From Prosapia bicincta (taxonomy: Eukaryota > Arthropoda > Insecta > Hemiptera > Cercopidae), in contig JBAIZL010000002.1 in the NCBI GenBank assembly GCA_036971475.1, positions 167,238,714 through 167,302,713 of the forward strand: 64,000 bases of DNA. The letters run 5' to 3'. This document shows positions 1 through 11,599 of this stretch, in pieces. Under the pieces are notes generated by a model. It searched no databases and had not been told where the DNA came from. It saw only the letters and a program-made list of their open reading frames with translations. The position numbers were made by a program, and so were the translations under genes. The first letter of the stretch is position 1. Each line of letters opens with the position of its first letter.

Positions 1-1695
1 AAACTATAAGAGGCATCATTGAAGAGTGTGTACATCGAATTTTATACTTTTTGCTAATTAATTTCGTTAAACATAATCAATTTCAATACTTATATATTAA
101 TATACTTAAATTCGGCCGTCCAATTTAGTAAATTTGTCTTAAGTTTGGGCATTTCTCACTAAATAGCAATTTTAAAAAATAATTTGTTCCTTGTCTTGTC
201 TGAATAACACAGTTAAAACAGTAAGACTGAATCTACTTCCAAGATTGCAGCATCTAGTGGAATAATCAAAACTGGAGGCAAACTATAAATGACACTAATT
301 ATTAGACTTTTTTCAGATACTTTTCATATTTACTTTCTCAAAAACTTTACCTCCAATTCTTGTTCCAAATACTATTTACTAAAATTTGCTATTGATATAA
401 CGATTACTCAATTCCTATCACAACAAAGAGCAAACAAGTTCTTCAATATGCTTTCAACTAACGAGCAGTAGTTGTCAATGAGTAAGTCAGCACTGAGAAT
501 ATTTTATATTAAAGGAAGAATATTAGTAACCAAAAGTTTAGATGTACTTTATTATAGAGTAGTTTTTAAAATAAATAGAAAAACAAATTAAATTTTTCCG
601 ATTTTATACGGATTCAGTCTCAATATTATACAAATATTTTGTTCCTATATGTTTACGTGTATAAAGGGCCATATCTTAAAATTTATAGTTGAACATATAA
701 TTTTTATTTGTAATAACTGTATGATAGTCTAAAATGATACAAAAAATATATGATACGAATATGATGTAATACCTTTATGAAGAACCAGAATTTAAGTATT
801 GCTATTAAATAATCAATTTAGTGTTAAAATAAGGTAAACATAATACAAAATTCTTGAAGCTCCATCTTCATACAGTGAGGAAAGAAACGATAATTTTCCA
901 GTTTTTTTTTATTACAACATAGAGTAGTACTTACAAATAGACACAAGTATTATATACAAATAAATTATAACCTTATTTAAAAAATTATAATAATAAAACG
1001 CTTTCAGTTCGTAAAATATTCAAAAAAGGTAAATTGTATTTTCATTTATTACCTAATTTAGAAACAAAAATGTTATTATTTTACATTTTAAGAAGTTCAA
1101 TCAGACTTTTTAAGATCTCAACTCTTATATAATCAACACTAAACCTTTAAAGACTTCCAACTATTTATAATCCTATATTTAAATTTAAGTTTAGCAGAAA
1201 GAAGCTGAAATATTAAATATATACCTGAATGATAAAATATCCTTTATCAAACAACATTCAGAGTGCTTTTAATAAAAATATAAACATATTGTAACATAGA
1301 TATTGTGAAGATGTGTGTAATTGAAATAGAATCTGGCTCTAGCGTTTCACATCAGACCTATGCCCTCTGGTTTAATATAGCCTACGTTCGCACGCTATCC
1401 TGTTATAAAAAGTGATACATTTATTTTGACAATTGCCAGAGACGGGTGTGAGTGGCACGAAGTCAAAACAAATAAATCCACTGTTCGTGACGGAAAACGT
1501 TAAAAAAGTCAATCTTTGAAACGGAAAATGAGAGGGTTTATGGCGTCTTAAATATCATTTGTTATAATGTATTGGTGTTTTTTTAAAGGCAATTTACTTT
1601 TTAAATTTTTTTTTGACGAATTGCTTATAAGAGTTTGTATAACATTTTGTAAGTGGACTAAATACTGTTGGGTATAATGAATCTGTTCCGAGATC

Positions 1696-1697
<2 letters not shown>
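1..1697. other. AT-rich gene-less stretch
   Basis: No coding region with recognisable domains or splice structure is visible on either strand. A 60-codon open frame at 289-471 has the low-complexity composition of random AT-rich DNA. I see no repeat boundary here. Confidence 0.6.
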
Positions 1698-1792
<95 letters not shown>

Positions 1793-1815
1793 CCCATGTG
1801 TGTGTGTGTGTGTGT
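1698..1815. repeat. (AT)n/(TG)n compound microsatellite
   Basis: About 46 AT dinucleotides are followed by a short non-repeat junction and about nine TG units. The Tyr-Ile and His-Thr reading frames across it are products of the repeat and not genes. Confidence 0.95.
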
Positions 1816-2687
1816 AGGTATGTATGCATATTTATTTATTTATATTTATAACTATATTATGAATTGTGGTAATGGCAAAGTATCATTATAAAGGAATCTA
1901 TTTCATGAAGATAATTAGGGAAAGGGATGTATTACATGCAGAACCGCTTACATGTAATTGTAACCCTTTCCAACAGTGTATATACTGAAGTGTTTTAAAA
2001 TTGATTTATTTCATTAAATTTTGTTATCCCTAATCCGTCATCACGGAGTTTATTTTAAAAAAAAATATTCCCATGAAATTGTAAATAATCCTTTTAAAAG
2101 TCAAATGTTTGAACAGTTTAAATCGGATTGCTTAGGGCCTCTTTTAATATACACGATCTCTAGATGTAAATTCTGGTTCTAGATGTTAATAGTTGAAAGA
2201 AATAACAGCTTCTGAAAATAAAAATTAACATTTATTTAAATACAAATATTCTGACAATATTCACAGTAAGATTGGTTTGTCGACTATTTGAAGAATAATA
2301 AATAAAGGTAGGTGGCGGGATAGTTGGGGAAGAGGTTAGGCATATTTGCTTGTAGTTTCGTACTTATAAATACATCTTCTATTTGGCATTATTTATGTAT
2401 TATTTATGAAATAATATATTTGCCAAATGCGTTATTATGATTCATTCATCCAAGAAACAATGCTATCGGTGATTTTACTTTCTTACCTACCGAAACTCTT
2501 TATAAATTTCTATCCTTTTAATGTTTTTTATATTACAAATTTTTAACGGAATGCCTTATCGGACTTTATCACAATATATATCTTTTGTACACACTTCTGG
2601 CAATAGCTTATCGCAGTTTAAATATGTTATTACCTGTATTTAATGTTAAAATATAACAAGTTGTTGTTTGATTTCAAATCGAATGAT
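1816..2687. other. AT-rich gene-less stretch outside the left arm
   Basis: No gene or repeat boundary is recognised. Similarity to the right arm of the inverted duplication starts only at about 2,688. Confidence 0.55.
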
Positions 2688-2824
2688 TGCGAAATGAAAC
2701 AGAGCAATAGTTATATTTAATTATTGTTGTGCCAGTCTTTAAAACAATTATTTGTTTTTTGACAAATCACAAAGTGTTTTTGTGAAGTGAATCCTCTTTA
2801 GGGATACCGACCAGCTTATTCTCA

Positions 2825-4196
2825 GAGCTAGATACCAGGCTTTCCTACAATAGTCATGTAACATCTACATAGAAAAAGCACAAAAGCGCAACAATCTACT
2901 GAAGCGATTGACGTCATCCAAGTGAGGAGCAACACAAGATGTCCTAAGCACGGCCTACAAAACTACGTCCGTCCAGTGATGGAGTATGGGAGCGAAGTTG
3001 TGTCTCTCTCCTCTAACAGTACTCTATCTAAATATGACGTGGTCCAAAACAATGCCCTATGGACGATCACTGGAGGTGCCTAATCCACCACCATATAGAG
3101 CCTCTGAAATCCAGAAGGGAAACAAACACTTTAAAATTTTGGGAAAGAGCTAGGCGAATAGACTACAGTCACTGGAGTAGGTACAGATCTGCCAATCAGA
3201 AGTTTAAAATACAAATCACCCCCCTAGTGCACGCCGAAGCACTAAGAGCGAAGTATAACATCTCCATCCCGAGCCCAGCACCACTACAAAGTTTCGCTGA
3301 GGTAGTCGACGCTCTGCCAAAAGTAAACCTTCAGCTGCTGAACCCTTTAGGCAGTAAAAAGGAGACCAACCCAACAGAACTAAGGAAAAACGCTCTCGAA
3401 ACCATTCATAATCTTTAGCCGAGTAACGAGTGGCTACATGTCTATGCAGACGGTTCTTACATACCTGAAACTAATTCTGCTGGGGCAGGATCCTACTGCG
3501 GGTTTTCCCAGCAATCTTTAGCTGTTGGCAGAAATTCTAGTAACTTCGAGGGAGAAATATGTACCGTCACTGAGGCGGCCAATAGTATGGAGGCGCTAAA
3601 CTTACAACCAAGCAGTGTTGTGTTTCTTATAGACTCACAGTCTGCAATCTCTGCCCTCAGCAACAACAAACCCACTGAAAGCCTGAATGCCTCGAACTGC
3701 CGCAAGAAATTATTCAACTTAATTAGCAGGGAACTTCAGCCTACAGTGGGTCCCCAGCCACGTGGGTCTTCCAGGTAACGAGAAGGTGGATGAAATGGAC
3801 AAAAAAGGAGCAGAGAAGGAGCACCCGAAACTCTCCAAACCCTTGAAGCAGCAAAATTCTAAATTGACTCTACCATATCCAGGATCACTAAGAACCTACT
3901 AAAAAACGCATCCACGGGCAAAATATTGGCAAACGTAGCGATCCCAGGCCACATACCTGCTAATCTGCAGAGAAGTGAAGCTGTTGCAAGGTTCCACCTG
4001 GAAACCGGTCACGACTATCTGCAGGGTCACCTACACCGGCTTGGTATAGCCGAATCGGACGTGTGTCCACTCTGTTCCACGGAAGTCACCTGCTCACCTG
4101 CCCCAAACTCAACCATGCTCTTGACGACATCACTGTTCGGTACTGGGAACAAATGGCCCAACTGCCACAGACGGGCGTTGAATCCGTAAAGTAAAG
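2825..4196 (+). pseudogene. 5'-truncated LINE ORF2 C-terminus with RNase H
   Basis: This is the 3' part of a non-LTR retrotransposon polyprotein of the RNase H-bearing (I/LOA/Jockey-like) kind; the exact clade is not certain. After a connection region with KAQKRNNLLKRL and VRPVMEYGSEVV, an RNase H domain follows with YADGS (first Asp), FEGEICT (Glu), FLIDSQSAI (Asp) and SHVGLPGNEKVDE (last Asp). The C-terminus has RFHLETGHDYL and a CPLC...HLLTC zinc-knuckle-like end. The frame is broken by an in-frame TAG at 3,416-3,418 and by frameshifts near 2,950, 3,740 and 4,080. The final stop TAA is only 2-3 bases before the insertion end. The 8-bp duplication TATTCTCA flanks it at 2,817-2,824 and 4,197-4,204, and the right arm of the inverted duplication has the empty site near 28,720. 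Confidence 0.85.
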
Positions 4197-4204
4197 TATT
4201 CTCA

Positions 4205-5325
4205 ATAATATGAGAATATAGACAATCAGTGGTTGACGAAGAAAAATGGCTTTACACAGGGTAGTAGAGAAGACACAGGTAAAATGGCTAGAAGCCACCT
4301 CAGCTAATAGCGTTGGCGCTTAATCTAACTAGAGATATATGGATAAAAATGTAGATTATAATATTACAAGCACAATAGCTTCAATTACATTTTTACTACC
4401 CAATCAACTTTTCCCCTTTGATTATTATACCTCTAATGAATGGTACGGTATAGGGCATGGAGAAGTAGAGGGGATTAAATAATATAAAGCAAGCTGTTCC
4501 GATTGGGAAAATTGGAAGGATAATTAAAATACCATCGGCTGCACTTTGACGACCCAAAATAGTACAAGCGAGCAAAAAATATCTTCTGCATCTTAGATAG
4601 TCTGAAAATTTTTTAAATATTCTAGAAAGAAACCTCTATGGAATAATAAATATTGTTTGATAGAAATCACCATAAAGAAAAAGATCCAAATTGATTGGCT
4701 TTATAAAATGTACAGCAGACCAAAAGCTGAGTAGACTGGACTCATTATTCGAAAATGGACGGAAAAGTGGAAAACGTATAATAAACAAATACTCTGTAAT
4801 AGAATCAACTATTCATGGATGAAACGATTATATTAAGTAGTACATATTGATAGAGAGTAGAGCTCTTCTTCATAGGCAAATATTCTTAAATTTGTTTTAC
4901 AAGAGATAGCTATAACTATGTCATGCAAATACTAGTGATAATAACTAGTCCTTCTAATATTATACCGCTAACAAAAATAACATGAGAGAACATGAAAATT
5001 AAACTTCTGTCGCATAACGTCTACACTGAACACAAACAGCACTAACTGAATCTAAAGGCAAGACGAATGGTACAAAACACGGAAAAAATCAACTCTGTAG
5101 CAATTAACATTATACAAACTAAGGAAAAGAGTGAAAAGGAAAACGTTTCAACACAAAAGGAGCGCAAAGTTTCGCAATGAGAAAAGTAAAAACCGAATTG
5201 CAAATATTCACAACCCCAGTTTTTCATGACTTGGTAAGTACGGTATAAAAATCTCTTTTTATAGTAATATATTAGTGTTGTAGGCACCTAATTTGTAATT
5301 TTAATAATGAAATCCTAATAACACA
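4205..5325. other. non-coding part of the left arm
   Basis: Diverged sequence shared with the right arm in reverse complement (about 25,830-26,888 and 28,600-28,720). Short open frames such as the one at 5,042-5,287 are low-complexity and have no recognisable domain. Confidence 0.55.
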
Positions 5326-5840
5326 TTCAGAGAGAAGTAAATATAGATTATATATAGGCTATTATCATAAATAACAATTACAAACCCTTTTATACACTTT
5401 CTATAACACTTTCAGAGAGAAGTAAATATAGAATATATATATAGGTTATTATCATAAATAACAATTACAAACCCCTTTATACACTTTCTATGATACTTTC
5501 AGAGAGAAGTAAATATAGAATATATATAGGCTATTATCATAAATAACAATTACAATCCCTTTTATACACTTTCTATAACACTTTCAGAGAGAAGTAAATA
5601 TAGAATATATATATATTTAGGTTATTATCATAAATAACAATTACAAACCCTTTTATACACTTTCTATAACGCTTTCAGAGAGAAGTAAATATAAAATATA
5701 TATAGGCTATTATCATAAATAACAATTACAAACCCTTTTATACACTTTCTATAACACTTTCAGAGAGAAGTAAATATAGAATATATATAGACCAATATCA
5801 TAAGTAACAATTACAAACCCTTTTATACAAATTATAAAAC
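5326..5840 (+). repeat. 85-bp tandem array, six copies
   Basis: Six head-to-tail units begin with TTCAGAGAGAAGTAAATATA at 5,326, 5,411, 5,498, 5,583, 5,674 and 5,759. Periods are 85-91 bases; the variation is mostly in an internal run of AT. The last unit runs into the single-copy flank near 5,840. The right arm has just one diverged copy (about 23,590-23,700), so the array grew only in this arm after the duplication. Confidence 0.93.
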
Positions 5841-6480
5841 ATTCACAACATGATTATGTACATTTCAATAACACAGCTATCATCATTAGAATGTTTAAAT
5901 TAAATTTTGAAACTAACAATAAGCACCTAAACACGAAGAATTATAATTAACGAAAAGCTGTTAATTAGTTACAACTTAAATTATTAAATATATAGTTATA
6001 AGTTCGTTTATTGCCTATATATCATATTAATGACAGGTTCATTGTTTTGAGCTGTAGATTTGTGTTTTGTTTATCTAGTTTTATTTGCTAACAATATTGA
6101 ACCAATTAATATTTACTATTTTTGTATTCTATTAGTGTTAGAGTACTTTTATTATTTTACACAACTACTTCGTTAGTTTTACAAATATTACTCAACATTT
6201 AAAATAAATGACATTTGTTACTGTGAAATATACAGTGAACTACCGTGCGCGAGAATTCTCTTTACAACGCAAGGGCTGCTTCAACGCTTCTAAACAAAGG
6301 ATGCAAGTGAGTACGAATATTTAATGAAAACATCTGCTGTATTGTTATGAAAAACAAACTGTATTTTTTGCGTTTCCTTCTCTTTCCGTTGTTACAATAA
6401 ATTAAATATTTAATAGAGGTGATTTTAGTTTGAAGATTTATTCTTTCTGTAATATTGAAGTCATATTTAAAACTATTTTG

Positions 6481-6481
<1 letters not shown>

Positions 6482-6522
<41 letters not shown>
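6482..6522. repeat. (TA)n microsatellite
   Basis: About 20 TA units in a non-coding stretch of the left arm. Confidence 0.9.
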
Positions 6523-6528
<6 letters not shown>

Positions 6529-7459
6529 AACGTAAATAAACTTTTATTTTTATATTTACATATAAAAAAGTAAAATGATTTACTGGTAACAAGTAAATAG
6601 TAAAACGTTTTTACAAGAAAAAGTTAATTAATCCTCTCACTAAAGCGACAAATATGTTACGCAAATCAGACACATGTGATATTAGGAGGGTTTTGTTAAT
6701 CTAAGGTGGATATAATATTAACATATAATAATAGTCTATAGTTTTAGGAATATTAGGTTTTATTTCAAAAATAAGAAATGGTCAAATAATAATAACAAAA
6801 TATAGATTCCAACCTTTAGAGAGATACCACATTTTCAAAAACATGCATCTACAAATTACACCTCCGGAGGTAAATACATTTTAAATCTTGAAATCAGCGA
6901 CAGGCATATTTGAATGTCAAGAAAGATGACACCACTAGCTGAGTAGTGAGACATGCTATTTTCTTTATCTTGTTTGGGTTTAATATTTTTCTAAGGATGT
7001 TAGATTAAAATTAGGACAAATAGAATTCCGGTGTATGTTTTCAAGAAAAATATTGAATATAATAAATATCATGGTACTATGCCTCTACTCTCTCTATAAC
7101 TTTTATATTGTTTTTCAGGTTAAATTAATAAATGTAGATAATAAGATTTCATTTACATTTAAACTGTCATTGAGTTTTGATACGTAGATTGACACTACCT
7201 ATTTTGCAAGATTTACCTAGAACATATGCTGTAGAGGTAATCAGTACCTAGAAAATATAATCCGTTTTAAAAGAGGCTCAATCTTTTCTCTTTGTGCAGC
7301 ATTAGTTTAATAGCGATATCCGATAGTGCATTATGTTCATATATTATATTTAAATGTCTATTCGTACTTTACATTTAAATTTAGTATTGGAAATGATAGT
7401 TCGAATAACATTTTACGAAATGAAACTACCTTGTAATATGAAGTCCGTTATGTGAAATG

Positions 7460-8581
7460 TAATGTCCGTAATCCGTATGACATACGCAATGTCTGTGTGT
7501 GTGTGTGTGTGTGTTACTAGATCACGTAAACAGTGTAATCAGTGTATGTACTGGATTCACAGGACCCATTGGGCTGAAATTTTACATTAACATTCTTATG
7601 GTCCCTGCTTAACACATTGGCCTATTTTTATTTAAAAATTCGGGGCACCGCCCTACTGGCCATGAAAACTTTCTTATTATTCAATTATCTATACTCTATT
7701 ATATACTTGAGTTGGCTTAATAAACTGATAATCACCTGTAAAAGTTCCTTTCAAACACATTTTAACAGCTGATAGTAATAACTGAGTTATTTGTAAATTA
7801 CCTCTGAAGATCATTACTTTGTGATCGAAATGTACATAAGACTAAAATAAAAATTGTTGAATTTGTGGTAAGAGGTTGTTTTAATTAATATAAACATTTA
7901 CGCCACAGTTGATTCAAGTTGTTAATTGTTTGTTGTTATTTATCTTTCAAGGTTAGTTATACTTTACAAATATTATGTTACAAGCAGAAGGTTCTCCTTC
8001 TTTTGGGTTTTCAATTCAATAGTCGGTAAATTTATAGGCGATATATCTATTTGTATTTAATCTACATTGTTAATAAAAGTCTAATGGTGTCCGTCTGTGT
8101 GTTATTCAATCACGTAAAAACTTCTGATCCCATTCAGCAGAAATTTTAGGACACTCTTGGGTTCATGTTTAACACATAGGCCAATTTGTTCTTAGAAATT
8201 ACATCTGGTCACAGCTCCTATGGCCTTGAAACTCCCTAAACACTGAAATATCCATAGTCCACTATATACTTGGCTTAATGAGGTGATATTAAATGTGGTT
8301 GTAATCACCTGTCACAGTTACTCTTAAACACAGCTAAACAGCTGATAGTAAATGTTTGCTGTTACACATCTTTCAAGGTTCGTTATATTTTACAAATCTT
8401 ACGTTACAAGCTAAAGCTTTTGCTTGTTTTTCAAGACAATAATCGGTAACGTTAATAAACTATAGTTTGATACATTTATTTGGATTTAATTTCAGTAAAT
8501 TAAGTTTAAACTAAATACAAGTACAGAATAAATCAATGCAAAAATACGTCCACCCTGTACGAAAGACGAGTACTCTGCTAG
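7460..8581 (+). mobile_element. Helitron/Helentron-like relic
   Basis: The segment has two diverged head-to-tail units, about 424 bases apart when the nested insert is kept (TTTACAAATATTATGTTACA at 7,964 and its counterpart at 8,390). Each starts near a TGTCCGTCTGTGTG-like motif followed by ATCACGTAAA. The 3' end is a short GC-rich hairpin-like stretch followed by CTAG at 8,578-8,581 and then T, as expected for a Helitron 3' terminus. No Rep/helicase coding is present, so this is a non-autonomous copy. The right arm shares it, including the terminus, so it predates the duplication. Its 5' end is uncertain. Confidence 0.55.
7773..7923 (+). mobile_element. Penelope-like tail fragment nested in the Helitron relic
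   Basis: About 150 bases sit inside the first unit of the Helitron-like relic. They are absent from the second unit and from the right arm near 21,850, so this is an arm-specific insertion, perhaps with a TAAT duplication. It contains CTGAAGA at 7,804-7,810, the complementary pair GATCA/TGATC and GAAA at 7,827-7,830. This is the hammerhead-like layout found at the other Penelope-like tails in this window. Confidence 0.6.
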
Positions 8582-9766
<1,185 letters not shown>

Positions 9767-10163
9767 TTATTTATTGTTTTTATTTTAATTTGTTTGTATT
9801 TGGTAACATAGAAACCAAATCAAAAAATGTAATTTGGTTTATTGTAAATAAAATACAATTACTCTATATTTTTTAAATATTTATTCAATCATTTTTAGTA
9901 ATGGTACTATAGTAATAACTGTTGAACTAAATTGGAATTTTAAAACTTCAATATATATATAAATATATATATTTATTTATTGCTTTTATTTTAATTTGTT
10001 TGTATTTGGTAACATAGAAACCAAATCAAAAAATGTAATTTGGTTTATTGTAAATAAAATACAATTACTCTATATTTTTTAAATATTTATTCAATCATTT
10101 TTAGTAATGGTACTATAGTAATAACTGTTGAACTAAATTGGAATTTTAAAACTTCAATATTTT
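9767..10163 (+). repeat. 206-bp recent tandem duplication
   Basis: The stretch TTTATTGTTTTTATTTTAAT...AAACTTCAATAT occurs at about 9,768-9,952 and again at about 9,974-10,163, a spacing of 206 bases. The only difference I see is one T/C substitution near the start, apart from AT-repeat length at the junction. It probably arose by slippage anchored in the AT tract. Confidence 0.93.
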
Positions 10164-11597
10164 ACAAAATTATATCCGTTACTTATTTTTCAATCCTAAT
10201 TTGGTTCGGCCGCTTGGATAGATTTCTATTCTTTACCAAGTTAAATCTCTAACTAAATTATAAGATGACTGGGGGATTCGCTACAGCTCTGAGAAGAAAT
10301 TATTAGTTAAATCATGTGATGACAACCCCCAAAACCCTATTCTGCATTTTGGGGCAACCCTTAGCACTGTGTGAAAATACAAAGCAACGTATGCCTGTAG
10401 CGATATCGTGCCACGACACAACTCACATGGAGTTTTAAGGATCTAGATAACAGGTCAAAACACCAATGGAGCACCGTCGAATATACAACATGAATGACAG
10501 CAAATTAGGCAGTACGTATATGAGATTTGCACCACACATTTTCATTATATAAATGAAAAGGAGAGATCTTTTCAGAAGGAAACTGTTACATAAACCCGCT
10601 TTTACTGTACATGATGGAAATTATAGAGTAGTGATATTTCTGATTGAACAGGGTATCGAGTGAGGCTATAAAAGGTTGTGACAGAGTGGAGGCATATAAA
10701 AAGAAAACATAATAAAAAGATGGATGAGCTGACCAGAGATAAAGGTAGATTATAGTTTATTGTTTTGACACTGGAAAAGGAGGGCGAAGAAGATAAACAC
10801 ATCTGAAGTAGCCAAAGACAGAAAGATTCTGAAGTGGACACGTCCATCAAATGATTCTATTCATTATCAAAAGTGAAGTAGTTACTTTTTGTTTATGGTT
10901 TATGGTGATTAGTATCTTATGGAGGATAAGGAGAGAAATGTAAATAATGGAAAGAACAAAATAATTGATCGGGAGACATAAATACCCCTGGTCCCTTCCT
11001 TATTTATTTATGGCTCACACCTAAAGTGCCCTACTGTGGTAACATTGATGCTGTATCACGGACACTGTAAATAGTATATTTCCATTTAGATTCCTCCGAG
11101 AAACTTTTAAGGTCTATACTCTGTGTAGCAAAAGTTTCTCTAATGCGACACCTACAGGTCAACTGTATGAAAAGATGATTTAAAGTTTTTGCTACACATA
11201 AGGTTTCTATGTTAAAAACGAATTTGTGTTCAAAGTTCCCTCCTAATAATAGAGTGTACGGTTACAATTTAAATATTTTATATATTTGATATAATTAAAT
11301 AATTTATAACTATTCATTTAGAAATAGTTTTAACTTACAAATAAATGATAAAAACCATCTTTGTGAATACCGATATTATTATGTGAAAATGTCACAGAAT
11401 ATAGACTTTCAAAATTTCATAATTTGTTTGACAAACCCATTAAGACGTGATTTTAAATACAATTTTAATTATTAATATTATTCCTAAACTTATTGGTTAT
11501 TAATATGTACGATTACTCTATTTCAGATCTAAAATATCTTCAACTGACAAAAGAAAAAATTTTAAATAATATAATCTGTATTTATGTTACTATTTAG
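10164..11597. other. gene-less spacer DNA
   Basis: A few less AT-rich patches, such as 10,260-10,560 and 10,990-11,240, look like decayed mobile-element sequence, but I cannot place them in a family. No supported gene. Confidence 0.45.
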
Positions 11598-11599
11598 TA

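Noticed and set aside
289..471. 60-codon plus-strand frame
   Set aside because: No domain, no splice partner, composition of random AT-rich sequence.
5326..5840. Considered as a CRISPR-like array
   Set aside because: The units are directly adjacent with no unique spacers, and the genome is eukaryotic.
10602..10850. Minus-strand frame of 82 codons rich in Leu and Ser
   Set aside because: No signal of a real protein family, and the plus-strand composition suggests a shadow of decayed repeat sequence.
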